Assembly (NCBI RefSeq): GCF_900174485.1
Contig: NZ_LT837803.1
Span: 124,001-188,000 of the forward strand
DNA: 64,000 nucleotides
DNA from: Sterolibacterium denitrificans
GTDB lineage: Bacteria > Pseudomonadota > Gammaproteobacteria > Burkholderiales > Rhodocyclaceae
Direction of reading: 5' to 3'
Shown: piece after piece, positions 16,588 to 26,309 of the stretch
Layout of the letters: every line of letters begins with the position of its first letter
Position numbering within the stretch: position 1 is the stretch's first letter
The notes under the pieces: model-generated
What the model was told of the DNA's origin: nothing
Database searches by the model: none
What the model saw: the letters and a program-made list of their open reading frames with translations, nothing else
Position numbers and translations under genes: made by a program

Positions 16588-17652
16588 ATGTCCCACCACA
16601 TCAGCATCCAGCCCAGCGGTCACGAATACGACGTCGACGAGAACGCCACCATCCTGCAGGCCGCCATCGACGCCGGCATCAAGCTGCCCTACGGCTGCCA
16701 GAACGGCGCCTGCGGCGCCTGCAAGGGCACCGTCGTCAGCGGCGAGATCGACCATGGCAGCGCACCCATCGGCACGCTGCCGCAGGACCAGCGCGATGCC
16801 GGCATGGCGCTGTTCTGCTGCGCCCGGCCGCTGTCCGACCTGGTCATCGCCGCCAAGGTGATCACCGCCGGCAAGGATATCCAGGTCAAGACCATGCCCT
16901 GCCGCGTGCAGCGGCTCGAACGGCTGGCGCCCGACGTGATCGCCCTGCAGCTCAAGCTACCGACCAACGAGCGTCTGCAGTTCCTCGCCGGGCAGTACAT
17001 CGAGATCCTGCTCAAGAACGGCCAGCGCCGCGCCTTCTCGCTGGCCAATGCGCCGTATGACGACGAGCTGCTGCAACTGCACATCCGCCTGGTGCCGGGC
17101 GGCCAGTTCACGGAACACGTCTTCAATGCGATGAAGGAACGCGAGATGCTGCGTTTCGAAGGCCCGCACGGCAGCTTCTTCCTGCGCGAGGACACCAGCA
17201 AGCCGATCATCCTGCTCGCCGGCGGCACCGGCTTCGCGCCGATCAAGAGCCTGGTCGAATACGCCATCCACAGCAAGATCAAGCGGCCGATGCAACTTTA
17301 CTGGGGCGCCAGGGATCGCGCCGGCCTTTACCTGCCCGACTTGCCGCTGCAATGGGCGGCCGAGCACGCGCACATCGGCTATGTGCCGGTGCTCTCCGAA
17401 CCGGCGGCGGACGACGCCTGGAGCGGCCGCACGGGCCTCGTCCATCAGGCGGTGCTGGCCGACCATGCCGATCTTTCCGGCTATCAGGTGTACGCCTGCG
17501 GCGCGCCGGCGATGATCGATGCCGCCCGCCGCGACTTCACCGCGCGCGGCCTGCCGGAAGACGAGTTCTACGCCGACGCCTTCACCTTTGCAGCCGATAC
17601 GGCCGACACGGCCGATACCGCCAATACCGCCACGGCAGCCAGTCGAGGATGA
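16588..17652 (+). CDS. 2Fe-2S ferredoxin / FAD-NAD(P)H reductase (CDP-6-deoxy-delta-3,4-glucoseen reductase family)
   Basis: A 354-residue electron-transfer flavoprotein. The N-terminal plant-type ferredoxin domain has cysteines 37, 42, 45 and about 77 for a 2Fe-2S cluster (YGCQNGACGACKG). Residues 100-200 form the FAD domain with RRAFSLAN, and the NAD(P) domain begins with LLAGGTGFAPIKSL. It passes electrons from NAD(P)H to a partner oxygenase or reductase. Family names derive from dideoxysugar synthesis, but in betaproteobacteria such proteins have broader or unknown partners. The tail is a short Thr/Ala/Asp repeat (AADTADTADTANTA). The start ATG follows a weak site; the SnoaL-like gene begins 4 bp after the stop. 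Confidence 0.87.
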   Translation: MSHHISIQPSGHEYDVDENATILQAAIDAGIKLPYGCQNGACGACKGTVVSGEIDHGSAPIGTLPQDQRDAGMALFCCARPLSDLVIAAKVITAGKDIQVKTMPCRVQRLERLAPDVIALQLKLPTNERLQFLAGQYIEILLKNGQRRAFSLANAPYDDELLQLHIRLVPGGQFTEHVFNAMKEREMLRFEGPHGSFFLREDTSKPIILLAGGTGFAPIKSLVEYAIHSKIKRPMQLYWGARDRAGLYLPDLPLQWAAEHAHIGYVPVLSEPAADDAWSGRTGLVHQAVLADHADLSGYQVYACGAPAMIDAARRDFTARGLPEDEFYADAFTFAADTADTADTANTATAASRG

Positions 17653-17656
17653 CGCC

Positions 17657-18298
17657 ATGAGCAACGACAGCGCCGTCGGCAAGGATCTGCTCGCCCGCCT
17701 CGACCGCCTCGAAGCCATCGAGGAAATCCGCATGCTGCCGGCGAAATACGCACTGTCGCTGGACATGCGCGACCTCGATGCGCACGTCAATCTGTTCGCC
17801 CCGGACATCCGCATCAGCAAGGAGCAAAGCGGCCGCGCGGCGATGAAGCGCTGGCTCGACGACACCCTGCGCCTGCAATTCACCGGCACCGCGCATCACA
17901 TCGGCGGCCACATCATCGAGTTCCGCGATGCCGATCACGCCATCGGCGTGGTGTATTCGAAGAACGAGCACGAGACCGGCGACGAGTGGGTGATCATGCA
18001 GATGCTCTATTGGGACGAATACGAACGCATCGACGGCCGCTGGTATTTCCGCCGCCGCCTGCCCTGCTACTGGTATGCCACCGATCTCAACAAGCCGCCG
18101 ATCGGCGAGCGAAAAATGCGCTGGCCGGATCGCGAAACCTATGACGGCGCCTGGCACGAACTGTGGCCGTCATGGCAGGCATTCTGGGCCCATCCACCCG
18201 GCGACGAAGCGCCGCAAGTGGCGCCACCCGCGCCCTTGGGCAAGTTTCTCGAAACCATGCGCCGCGGCGCGCCGACGCCCAAAATCCGGGTGCGCTGA
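17657..18298 (+). CDS. SnoaL/NTF2-like protein
   Basis: A 213-residue protein with the NTF2/SnoaL alpha+beta barrel pattern: an opening helix (LDRLEAIEEIRMLPAKYALSLD, then a DLDAHVNLFAPD turn), then strands through GHIIEFRDADHAIGVVYSKNEH and a YERIDGRWYFRRR strand. Members include small ring-modifying isomerases, dehydratases and aromatic dioxygenase beta-like proteins. It is the partner of the preceding reductase, 4 bp downstream. The last 60 residues (Pro/Trp-rich) extend beyond the minimal fold. The reaction cannot be told from sequence. Confidence 0.75.
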   Translation: MSNDSAVGKDLLARLDRLEAIEEIRMLPAKYALSLDMRDLDAHVNLFAPDIRISKEQSGRAAMKRWLDDTLRLQFTGTAHHIGGHIIEFRDADHAIGVVYSKNEHETGDEWVIMQMLYWDEYERIDGRWYFRRRLPCYWYATDLNKPPIGERKMRWPDRETYDGAWHELWPSWQAFWAHPPGDEAPQVAPPAPLGKFLETMRRGAPTPKIRVR

Positions 18299-18325
18299 AC
18301 CTGAACGCCTGAGGCTTCAGGTTTT
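18298..18325 (+). terminator. Probable terminator after the SnoaL-like gene
   Basis: An 8-bp stem (AACCTGAA with TTCAGGTT) and a 10-nt loop are followed by TT. It overlaps the stop region of the convergent Old Yellow Enzyme gene, so it may serve both strands. Confidence 0.45.
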
Positions 18326-19381
18326 CGCCAGCGCCGGATAGTCGATGTAGCCGCGCGGCCCGTCCGCGTAGAGCGTGGCCGCATCGAAGTCGGCAAGTTC
18401 CGCGCCTCGGCGGAAGCGCTCGACCAGATCGGGATTGGATACATAGTAGCGGCCGAAGGAAGCAGCGGCCGCGGTGCCCTCGGCAATGTACCGGCTCGCC
18501 TTGTCCAGCGTCAGGCTGTCGTTGATGATCAGATTGCCGCGATAGTTTTCCTGCACCAGCTTCAGGCCATCCACGCTCAAGGCCGGCAGATGGACCAGAT
18601 GCAGATAGGCAAGCCGCATGGGCGTGATGGCCTGCAGCAAAGCTGAGAAAGTTTCCGCCGGATCGTCATCCTGCAGATCGTTGAAGGGATTGCCCGGACA
18701 GATGCGGATGCCGACACGCCCGGCGCCGGCGGCGGCGATCATCGCCTGCAGGGTTTCGACGACGAAGCGGATGCGATTTTCCACGCTGCCGCCATAGGCA
18801 TCGCTGCGCCGGTTGGCGCCGGTGGACAGGAACTGCGCCGGCAGATAACCACTGGTGGCATGCAGCTCGACGCCGTCGAAACCGGCAGCCAAGGCATTAC
18901 TCGTCGCCTGGCGGTATTCGTCGATGAGCGCCGGAATTTCCTCCGTGCGCAAGGCGCGCGGCATGGCGAATTCCTGCATGCCGGATTCGGTATACATCCT
19001 GCCCGCCGCGCGTATCGCCGAAGGCGCGACGGTTTCGGCATCCGCCGCCTTGTTCAGCGAATGGGCAATTCGCCCGACATGCATGACCTGCATCACCATC
19101 AGTCCGCCTGCCGCATGCACGGCGTCGGTGACGGCACGCCAGGCGGCTATCTGCTGCGCGCTGTGGATGCCCGGCGTGCGGCAATAACCCTTGCCGTTCG
19201 GACTGGGCTGCGTGCCCTCGCTGACGATCAGCCCGGCGCTGGCGCGCTGGCGGTAGTACTCGACGTGCAAATCCGTCGGCACGTCACCCGCCGCCGCGCG
19301 GCTGCGCGTCATCGGCGCCATTACGATGCGGTTGCGCAGTGACAGTTCGCCAAGCTGAACGGGATCGAATAGCGTGGTCAT
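18317..19381 (-). CDS. Old Yellow Enzyme family alkene reductase
   Basis: A 354-residue FMN-dependent NAD(P)H:flavin oxidoreductase that reduces activated C=C bonds (enones, maleimides, nitro compounds). It has LFDPVQLGELSLRNRIVMAPMTRSRA at the N terminus, the FDGVELHATSGYLPAQFLS core, and the family signature NRRSDAYGGSVENR near residue 180. The C-terminal FMN-binding phosphate region GRYYVSNPDLVER is intact. Length is typical for NemA/XenB-like enzymes. It stands alone; the downstream 233 bp carry tandem hairpin repeats (19435-19624). An enone substrate fits the steroid/terpenoid theme but is inference. Confidence 0.92.
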   Translation of the reverse strand: MTTLFDPVQLGELSLRNRIVMAPMTRSRAAAGDVPTDLHVEYYRQRASAGLIVSEGTQPSPNGKGYCRTPGIHSAQQIAAWRAVTDAVHAAGGLMVMQVMHVGRIAHSLNKAADAETVAPSAIRAAGRMYTESGMQEFAMPRALRTEEIPALIDEYRQATSNALAAGFDGVELHATSGYLPAQFLSTGANRRSDAYGGSVENRIRFVVETLQAMIAAAGAGRVGIRICPGNPFNDLQDDDPAETFSALLQAITPMRLAYLHLVHLPALSVDGLKLVQENYRGNLIINDSLTLDKASRYIAEGTAAAASFGRYYVSNPDLVERFRRGAELADFDAATLYADGPRGYIDYPALAKT

Positions 19382-19434
19382 GATCGCTGCCTTTCAAGTC
19401 AACAAATTCTCGGAGGGCTGGATGCCGCTGCGTG

Positions 19435-19624
19435 CCGCATCAAGTGCCCTTCGCCGCTACGCGGCATAACTGGCACTAGACGCGTCCCCTGGGCCGCATC
19501 AAGTCCCCTCCGCCGTCCCGGCATAACGGGGACTAAATGCGGCCCTTTGGACCGCATCAAGTCCCCTCCGCCGTCCCGGCATAACGGGGACTAAATGCGG
19601 CCCTTTGGACCGCATCAAGTCCCC
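19435..19624. repeat. 58-bp tandem hairpin repeats
   Basis: Units start at 19435 (59 bp, diverged), 19494 and 19552 (58 bp each, almost identical), with a 15-bp partial unit from 19610. Each full unit contains the interrupted inverted repeat CCGCAT..AGTCCCC / GGGGACT..ATGCGG. The partial unit runs into the crotonase gene and supplies its stop codon. It separates two same-direction genes. Function unknown. Confidence 0.85.
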
Positions 19625-20433
19625 GTAAACACCGGTTTGCGTTTTTCCTTGAAAGCGCGCATGCCTTCCTTGGCGTCGTTCGAGGAGAACACGCCCCAGC
19701 CGATGACTTCCTCGTTGGCCAGCGCTTCCTTCTCGCTCAGCCAGTGGCCGTTCTCGCGCAACGACTTGGTGATGGCCTTGACCGACAGGGGGCCGTTTTC
19801 ACAAAGCTGCGCGGCCATCTTCATGGCTTCGGCGAGCGCCTGGCCGTGCGGCACGACCTTGTTGATGAGACCGAAGCGCAGCGCTTCCTGCGCCGTGACG
19901 TGGCGGCCGAGCAGCAGCATTTCGGCGGCCAGACAGTAGGGAATCTGGCGGCGCAGGCGGATCGTCGAGCCGCCCAGCGGAAACAGGCCGCGCTGGACTT
20001 CGGTGATGCCCAGCGTGGCATCCTCGGCGGCGACGCGCAGGTCGGTACCCTGCAGAATTTCGGTGCCGCCGGCCAGCGCATAGCCTTCGACGGCGAGGAT
20101 GACCGGCTTCATCGGCTGATTGTGGCGCAGCAATGCCTGCCAGTGCAGGTCGGGAACTTCCTGCATCAGTTGCTGGATTTCCTCGGCGTTTTCGCCGCCT
20201 TCCGGCCCGGCCTTGAGGTCCATGCCGGCGCAGAAGGTATCGCCCTTGCCGGTCAGCACGGCGCAGATCAGCTCGTCGTCGCTGTCGAGCAGACGCCAGG
20301 CCTTGTACATGCCGATCAGCATCGCCGGCGTCAGCGCATTCTTCGCCTCGACGCGGGCCAGGGTGACCACCAGCACCTTGCCTTGCTTTTCGACGATGCA
20401 GTTCTTGGTGCTGATATCGAGTTCAGCCATCAT
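19615..20433 (-). CDS. Enoyl-CoA hydratase/isomerase family protein (crotonase)
   Basis: A 272-residue crotonase-fold protein of acyl-CoA metabolism. The oxyanion-hole motifs are KGDTFCAGMDLKAG (about residues 65-78) and VEGYALAGGTEILQGTDLRVA, and the second block has VQRGLFPLGGSTIRLRRQIP. It should hydrate or isomerise a CoA-bound enoyl group in beta-oxidation-like steps. The last two codons and stop come from the tandem repeat at 19610-19624, so the true terminus may have been altered by repeat insertion. It follows the MOSC and Mrp genes on the same strand at 87 bp. Confidence 0.88.
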   Translation of the reverse strand: MMAELDISTKNCIVEKQGKVLVVTLARVEAKNALTPAMLIGMYKAWRLLDSDDELICAVLTGKGDTFCAGMDLKAGPEGGENAEEIQQLMQEVPDLHWQALLRHNQPMKPVILAVEGYALAGGTEILQGTDLRVAAEDATLGITEVQRGLFPLGGSTIRLRRQIPYCLAAEMLLLGRHVTAQEALRFGLINKVVPHGQALAEAMKMAAQLCENGPLSVKAITKSLRENGHWLSEKEALANEEVIGWGVFSSNDAKEGMRAFKEKRKPVFTGT

Positions 20434-20520
20434 TCTTCTCCTGGATTGTCGTTCTATCGCAGCCGACCGGGGATTCCGGCAAGCACCGAGCCGCAGATTG
20501 TAGCAGCGAGCGATGCGTGA

Positions 20521-21228
20521 TCAGCGCGGCGGCCCGTTCAGGCGCTTGTCCCAATCCTCGACGCATCCGCTGGCCAGACGGCGCTCGATCAGCGTGCGCC
20601 AGCCGGGCACCAGCGGCAGCGCCAGCACGGCGGCGAGCGTCGTCGCATCGAGGCAGGGCCGGTAGAGCACGTCCATCATGCGGGCGATCGGCCAGTCCGG
20701 ATACGGCCGCGCCAGCAGCGCGATTTCATCGCCGGCGCCGATCTCGCCGTCCGTCAGCACGCGGCAGTACCAGCCGGTGCGCAGCGTGTCCTGCAGGCGA
20801 CGGGCCATGTCCGCCGCCTCGAAGCGGTCGTTGAGTTTCCAGCAAGGCTGGCGACCCTGGCTGATTTCCAGCACGCAGGAGCCCACGCGCCATCGATCGC
20901 CGATGCAGACGTTCCGTTCGGTCACGCCCTCGACCGCCAGGTTCTCGCCGAAGGCGCCCGGCGCGGCGAGCACCGGCAACCCGCCGAGTTCATCGCGCCA
21001 GGCGGCGTAATGCGCGCTGCTGTAGAGATGCACGGCCTTGTCCGCCCCGCCGTGGAATTGCGTATCGCCCTGCTCGTCGTTTTCCAGGCCGAGCGGGCCG
21101 ACCCGCACCCGGCCGGCGACCGGCTGCTTGGCAATGGCGCTGATCACGCCCGGCCGCGTATAGGGCACGGCGCGGCCGACGAGCACGGCTGCGATGCGAC
21201 CGATGCGGTCGATGCCCCCGCTCATCAC
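20521..21228 (-). CDS. MOSC domain protein (YiiM-like)
   Basis: A 235-residue MOSC-domain protein. It reads VGRAVPYTRPGVISAIAKQPV then VGPLGLENDEQGD..FHGGADKAVH, an exact YiiM-type opening, and GAFGENLAVEGVTE, LEISQGRQPCWKLND with the conserved cysteine that would ligate molybdenum cofactor or sulfur, and a C-terminal helical tail (RPCLDATTLAAVLALPLV). YiiM-like proteins reduce N-hydroxylated compounds; MOSC domains transfer sulfur. The stop is 11 bp before the start of Mrp in the same direction, so it is probably co-transcribed downstream of mrp. Confidence 0.88.
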   Translation of the reverse strand: MMSGGIDRIGRIAAVLVGRAVPYTRPGVISAIAKQPVAGRVRVGPLGLENDEQGDTQFHGGADKAVHLYSSAHYAAWRDELGGLPVLAAPGAFGENLAVEGVTERNVCIGDRWRVGSCVLEISQGRQPCWKLNDRFEAADMARRLQDTLRTGWYCRVLTDGEIGAGDEIALLARPYPDWPIARMMDVLYRPCLDATTLAAVLALPLVPGWRTLIERRLASGCVEDWDKRLNGPPR

Positions 21229-21239
21229 CCGCTCCCCGT

Positions 21240-22328
21240 TCAGGTGTTCTGGATGACGATGTTCGGAAATTTAGAACTCAGGTTCTTCGCCTGCTGCGCC
21301 ACCTTCACCGCCACGCGGCGAGCGATGGTTTTGTAGATCGCGGCGATGCGGCCCTCCGGATCGGCGGCGACGGTCGGCGTGCCGCCGTCGGTGCTCTCGC
21401 GGATGCCGATGTCGAGCGGCAGCTCGCCCAGCACGTCGATGGCGTAATCCTGCGCCATGCGCGCCGCGCCGCCGGCACCGAAGATGTGCTCTTCATGACC
21501 GCAGTTCGAGCAGACGTGCGTGCTCATGTTCTCGACGATGCCGAGGATGGGAATGCCGACCTTCTCGAACATCCTGAGCCCCTTGCGCGCGTCGAGCAGG
21601 GCGATGTCCTGCGGCGTGGTGACGATGACCGCGCCGGTCACCGGCACCTTCTGCGCCAGCGTCAACTGCGTATCGCCCGTACCCGGCGGCAGGTCGATCA
21701 CCAGGTAGTCGAGATCGTCCCAGCGCGTGTCGTTGAGCAGTTGCTGCAACGCCTGGGTGACCATCGGGCCGCGCCAGACCATCGGCGTTTCCTGGTCGAT
21801 GAGAAAGCCGATCGACATCACCTGCAGGCCGTGCGCCTGCATCGGCAGCATGCTCTTGCCATCGGGCGAATCGGGCTTGCCCTGGACGCCGAGCATGGTC
21901 GGCTGCGACGGGCCGTAGATGTCGGCATCGAGCAGGCCGACCTTCGCACCCTCGGCGGCCAGCGCCAGCGCCAGATTCGCCGCCGTGGTGGACTTGCCGA
22001 CGCCGCCCTTGCCCGAAGCCACGGCAATGATGTTCTTCACCCCTTCGATCAGCTTGATGCCCTTCTGCACGCTGTGCGCGACGATCTTGCTGCGCACCTG
22101 CACGTCGACCCGGCCGATGCCGGGCAAGCTCTGCAGTTTGTCGCCGACCTGACGGCGGATCGTCTCCAACTGGCTGTTGGCCGGATAGCCCAGTTCGATG
22201 TCGAGCGCCACGTTCGCGCCGTCGATCCTGAGGTTGCGTACGCTGCGGCCGCTGACGAAGTCCTTGCCGGTGTTGGGATCGATGAGTTCCTTGAGGGCGG
22301 CTTGTATCTGGGCTTCGTTGATGCTCAT
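21240..22328 (-). CDS. mrp: Mrp/ApbC iron-sulfur cluster carrier ATPase
   Basis: A 362-residue Mrp/NBP35-family protein that carries [4Fe-4S] clusters to apoproteins in the cytosol. The N-terminal MIP18-like domain (residues 1-90, LKELIDPNTGKDF) precedes a deviant Walker A SGKGGVGKSTTAANLA, the YGPSQPTM motif, LDYLVIDLPPGTGDTQLT, and the C-terminal cluster-ligand CxxC (CSNCGHEEH). Full length, all motifs intact. It is the usual divergent neighbour of metG in betaproteobacteria, but here a chemoreceptor gene sits between them. Confidence 0.95.
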   Translation of the reverse strand: MSINEAQIQAALKELIDPNTGKDFVSGRSVRNLRIDGANVALDIELGYPANSQLETIRRQVGDKLQSLPGIGRVDVQVRSKIVAHSVQKGIKLIEGVKNIIAVASGKGGVGKSTTAANLALALAAEGAKVGLLDADIYGPSQPTMLGVQGKPDSPDGKSMLPMQAHGLQVMSIGFLIDQETPMVWRGPMVTQALQQLLNDTRWDDLDYLVIDLPPGTGDTQLTLAQKVPVTGAVIVTTPQDIALLDARKGLRMFEKVGIPILGIVENMSTHVCSNCGHEEHIFGAGGAARMAQDYAIDVLGELPLDIGIRESTDGGTPTVAADPEGRIAAIYKTIARRVAVKVAQQAKNLSSKFPNIVIQNT

Positions 22329-22510
22329 GATTGTTCTCCAGTCCGGACGGAAGCGTGACCTGGCTTGGCGCCAGACCGGTCACGCAATGAATCGTGATTT
22401 TTTGGATTCGTGAATTCCTGAACCCACGAATAGCCGAGTATTTTAATCTGGTTTCCGCCGGCAGGCTTGCCTTGCCGCCCGCATGGCGCGGCCTCGGCGC
22501 GAGGCTCACA

Positions 22511-23896
22511 TCATGACGCCATGCGATTGGCATCAGAGGTTTGCGGCAGCGCCACGCCCTGTCCGTCCGACGGGACTGTCGCCAAATGGGTGAAGCGCCC
22601 GATCGCCGCAACGACGGCACTCGCGCTGTCCATGATTTGCTGCATGGTCGCGCCGGTGTCTTCCACCAGCCCGACGCTGTTGTGCGCCTGTTTCCCGATT
22701 TCCTGCATGCGCGCAACCGCCTGGCGCGTTTGCACCTGGATGTCGGCGACGGTCTTGCCAACCTCGCGGGTCGAGTTCGCGGTTCTCTCGGCCAGCTTGC
22801 GCACCTCGTCCGCGACCACCGCGAAGCCGCGTCCGGACTCGCCGGCGCGTGCCGCCTCGATCGCCGCATTGAGCGCCAGCAGATTGGTCTGGTCGGCGAT
22901 TTCCCTGATGGTATTGACGACCGAGGTAATCTCTTCGGCGTGGCTGCCGAGGTGGGTCACATCCTCGGCGGCGTGGCCGATGCTTTCGGACATGACATTG
23001 ATTTCGGCGGCGGTCCGGCGCACGTTCTCGACGCCGGTCGCGCACCATTGCTCGGTTTGCTGCGAAGTGGCATGGGCGAATTGCGCGCTTTCGCGCTCCC
23101 TTGCCTGCAGCTCCACGCTGGCCGTGATGTCGGTCGCGAACTTGACGATGCCCGTGACAGTGCCCGCATCGTCGAGCAGCGGGTTATAGCTGGCTTCCAG
23201 CCAGCGATGCGTGCCGTCACTCGCCACCCGCCGGATGCGGTCGGCAACGGGCTTGCCGGCGCGCAAACGGCTCCACAACTGCTGGTATGCCGGGCTCTGG
23301 ACAAACTCATGATCGCACAGCATGCGGTGATGCCTGCCGAGCAGGGCATCGCTCCGATAGCCGAAGGCTGCAAGAAAATTGTCGTTGGCGGCGACGATCG
23401 TGCCGTCCGGAGCAAACTCGATGACGGCCATGACGCGGTGCAGGGCATCGATGAAGCTGCGGTTGCGCGCCACATTCTCGACCTGACCAGTGATGTCCGT
23501 CGCCAGCTTGATGACCCCCGTTACCTTACCGTGCTCGTCAAGTACCGGCACATAGCTCGCCTCCAGCCAGACGGCCCGACCATCCGCCGCCACGCGCTCG
23601 ACCCGGCCGCTGAAAGCTTCGCCGCGGCGCAGGCGATCCCAGAAATCCTGATAGTCCCTGCCCCGGGCATATTCGGGACGGCAGAACGATTGGTGGGACT
23701 GTCCAACCAGTTTTTCCGGGTCAGGGTATCCGAGGGCGCTGGCAAAGTTTCCGTTCGCCTTGATCACGCGGGCGTCGAGGCTGAAGAGGATCATCGCCAT
23801 CGCGCGATCGATCGCGCGATGTTCGGCCTCCAGCGCGTGGAGCCGGACATTTGCCGCGCTCGATTCGCCCTTGTCGACAGCGCGTTTCCAGAACAT
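22511..23896 (-). CDS. Soluble methyl-accepting chemotaxis protein with two PAS domains
   Basis: A 461-residue receptor without transmembrane segments. Two PAS domains (about residues 25-130 and 150-250) repeat [20 protein letters not shown] / [20 protein letters not shown] and end in matching [14 protein letters not shown] / [14 protein letters not shown] linkers. The signalling domain (about 270-455) has the hairpin [20 protein letters not shown]. This resembles Aer-type or BdlA-type sensors, possibly of redox or oxygen through a flavin or heme bound to PAS. I chose [11 protein letters not shown], preceded by AAGGAGAG; the upstream frame is not supported. It lies between mrp and metG. Confidence 0.9.
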   Translation of the reverse strand: MFWKRAVDKGESSAANVRLHALEAEHRAIDRAMAMILFSLDARVIKANGNFASALGYPDPEKLVGQSHQSFCRPEYARGRDYQDFWDRLRRGEAFSGRVERVAADGRAVWLEASYVPVLDEHGKVTGVIKLATDITGQVENVARNRSFIDALHRVMAVIEFAPDGTIVAANDNFLAAFGYRSDALLGRHHRMLCDHEFVQSPAYQQLWSRLRAGKPVADRIRRVASDGTHRWLEASYNPLLDDAGTVTGIVKFATDITASVELQARERESAQFAHATSQQTEQWCATGVENVRRTAAEINVMSESIGHAAEDVTHLGSHAEEITSVVNTIREIADQTNLLALNAAIEAARAGESGRGFAVVADEVRKLAERTANSTREVGKTVADIQVQTRQAVARMQEIGKQAHNSVGLVEDTGATMQQIMDSASAVVAAIGRFTHLATVPSDGQGVALPQTSDANRMAS

Positions 23897-24038
23897 GTTC
23901 TCTCCTTGATGGACTTGCGATGATGCGCATCGGGAGCCGGGAGTATGCGCATCGGCATGCCGGCATGCAACCATGAAGGAATTGCGGATATGCGCGGCCG
24001 CATCCCTCCTGCATCCCGGCCCTATCGCGCACGCCCCT

Positions 24039-24047
24039 TGCTAAAAT
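24039..24047 (+). promoter_or_regulatory. Probable extended -10 promoter of metG
   Basis: TGCTAAAAT lies 33 bp before the metG ATG, an extended -10 with no good -35. A start near 24054 would leave a leader of about 27 nt. Confidence 0.45.
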
Positions 24048-24080
24048 GCGCTCCCGCATCCTGCCCTGCCGTCCACATCC

Positions 24081-26231
24081 ATGACCCACACCCCGCGCCA
24101 GATCCTCGTCACCAGCGCCCTGCCCTATGCCAATGGCGCGATCCACCTCGGCCATCTGGTCGAGTACATCCAGACCGACATCTGGGTGCGCTTCCAGAAG
24201 ATGTGCGGCCACGAATGCTGGTACGTCTGCGCCGACGACACCCACGGCACGCCGATCATGCTGCGCGCCGAGAAGGAAGGCATCACCCCGGAAGCCCTGG
24301 TGGCGCGCGTGCATGACGAGCACAGCCGCGACTTCGCCGGCTTCCACGTCGCCTTCGACAACTACTACACCACGCATTCCGGGGAAACCCGTCATTATGC
24401 CGAGGACATTTACCGCAAGCTGAAGGCCGCCGGACTGATCGACATCCGCAGCATCGAGCAGTACTACGATCCGCTGCGGGAAATGTTCCTGCCCGACCGC
24501 TTCATCAAGGGCGAGTGTCCGAAGTGCGGCGCGGCGGATCAATACGGCGATGCCTGCGAAGCCTGCGGCGCGGCCTACGCGCCGACCGATCTGAAGAATC
24601 CGTATTCCGCGGTCTCGGGCGCAACGCCGGTGCTGAAAGCCTCAGAGCATTATTTCTTCCGCCTCTCCGATCCGCGCTGCCAGGATTTTCTGCGCCGCTA
24701 CACGCAAAGCGGCCGGCTGCAGACCGAGGCCGCCAACAAGATGCAGGAATGGCTGGGCGCCCCCGGCGAGAACAAGCTGACCGACTGGGACATCTCGCGC
24801 GATGCGCCCTACTTCGGCTTCGAGATTCCCGGCGACGACGGCAAGCCCACAGGCAAATTCTTCTACGTCTGGCTCGATGCGCCGATCGGCTACATGGGCT
24901 CGTTCAAGAATTTGTGCACGCAGCGCGGTCTCGATTTCGATGCCTGGTGGGGCAAGGACGCCACCACCGAGCTGTACCACTTCATCGGCAAGGACATCCT
25001 CTACTTCCACGCGCTGTTCTGGCCGGCCGAGCTGGAACACGCCGGCTACCGCACGCCCAGCGGCATCTTCGCCCACGGTTTTCTGACCGTCGACGGCCAG
25101 AAGATGTCGAAGTCGCGCGGCACCTTCATCACCGCCGAAAGCTATCTCGAACAGGGACTGAATCCCGAGTGGCTGCGCTACTACTACGCCGCCAAGCTGA
25201 ACGGCACGCTGGAGGACATCGATCTGAACCTCAGCGATTTCGTCGCCCGGGTCAACAGCGACCTGATCGGCAAATACATCAACATCGCCAGCCGTTGCGC
25301 CGGTTTCATCACCAAGCGTTTCGACGGCCGGCTCGGCAATGTCGACATGACGGCGATGAACGAATTCGAGGCCGCCCGGCAGAGCCGGATCGTCCGCGAC
25401 AGCCTCGAAGCCCGCGACTACGCCCGGGCGCTGCGCGAAATCATGCGCCTGGCCGACGTCGCCAACCTGTACGTGAACGACCACAAGCCCTGGGAGCTGG
25501 CCAAGGATCCGTCTGCCGAAGCGGAAGCGCGCCTGCACGCGGTCTGCACCACCGCGCTCAACCAGTTCCGCAATCTGACGATTTATCTCAAGCCGGTGCT
25601 GCCGGAACTGGCCGCGCAGGTCGAAACCTTCCTGAATCTGCCGCCGTTTGCCTGGGCCGATCTGGCGCGTCCGCTCGCGGCCGGACACCGGATCAATCCC
25701 TACCAGCATCTGATGCAGCGCATCGACCCGAAACAGATCGACGCCCTGGTCGAGGCCAACCGCGAATCATTGACGCCGGCGCCGGCCGCTGCCGCAACCA
25801 CCGACGCCGCCAGGGACGCGGTGCATTCCCAGCAGCGCCACGCGCAACATCAGCAAGGCGACGTCGCCGCCGCCAGGACGTGTTTCGCGCCGGAAATCGG
25901 CGTGGACGATTTCGGCAAGGTCGATCTGCGCATCGCCCGCATCGCCAATGCCGAACACGTCGAAGGCGCGGCCAAGCTGCTCAGGCTCACCCTGGAACTG
26001 GGCGACGACGTACCGCCGCGCACGGTCTTCGCCGGCATCAAGTCGGCCTACGATCCGGCGACGCTGATCGGCCGGCTGACGGTGATGGTCGCCAATCTCG
26101 CGCCGCGCAAGATGAAGTTCGGCATGTCGGAAGGCATGGTACTGGCCGCTTCCGACGAAAGCGGGCAAACTGCGGGACTGTTCCTGCTCTCGCCCGACAG
26201 CGGCGCCACGCCCGGCATGCGAGTGAAGTAA
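24081..26231 (+). CDS. metG: Methionyl-tRNA synthetase
   Basis: A 716-residue synthetase that charges tRNAMet with methionine. The class I HIGH motif appears as HLGH (within [14 protein letters not shown]), the KMSKS motif as [11 protein letters not shown] near residue 340, and the zinc knuckle as [17 protein letters not shown] near residue 145, the MetRS type with four cysteines. Residues about 590-716 form the C-terminal EMAPII/Trbp111 tRNA-binding domain ([12 protein letters not shown]). A low-complexity linker precedes it. The gene stands alone on this strand, 78 bp before the next ORF. Confidence 0.97.
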   Translation: MTHTPRQILVTSALPYANGAIHLGHLVEYIQTDIWVRFQKMCGHECWYVCADDTHGTPIMLRAEKEGITPEALVARVHDEHSRDFAGFHVAFDNYYTTHSGETRHYAEDIYRKLKAAGLIDIRSIEQYYDPLREMFLPDRFIKGECPKCGAADQYGDACEACGAAYAPTDLKNPYSAVSGATPVLKASEHYFFRLSDPRCQDFLRRYTQSGRLQTEAANKMQEWLGAPGENKLTDWDISRDAPYFGFEIPGDDGKPTGKFFYVWLDAPIGYMGSFKNLCTQRGLDFDAWWGKDATTELYHFIGKDILYFHALFWPAELEHAGYRTPSGIFAHGFLTVDGQKMSKSRGTFITAESYLEQGLNPEWLRYYYAAKLNGTLEDIDLNLSDFVARVNSDLIGKYINIASRCAGFITKRFDGRLGNVDMTAMNEFEAARQSRIVRDSLEARDYARALREIMRLADVANLYVNDHKPWELAKDPSAEAEARLHAVCTTALNQFRNLTIYLKPVLPELAAQVETFLNLPPFAWADLARPLAAGHRINPYQHLMQRIDPKQIDALVEANRESLTPAPAAAATTDAARDAVHSQQRHAQHQQGDVAAARTCFAPEIGVDDFGKVDLRIARIANAEHVEGAAKLLRLTLELGDDVPPRTVFAGIKSAYDPATLIGRLTVMVANLAPRKMKFGMSEGMVLAASDESGQTAGLFLLSPDSGATPGMRVK

Positions 26232-26309
26232 CACCGGACGCCGGACACCGTTCGCACCCCCTTCCCGCGCCATCCGCCGGCCTTCAAGGATATCGAGGAT
26301 ACTTAGCCC

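Noticed and set aside
19435-19624. Possible CRISPR array.
   Set aside because: Units are directly adjacent 58-bp copies without unique spacers, and no cas genes are near. They are tandem hairpin repeats.
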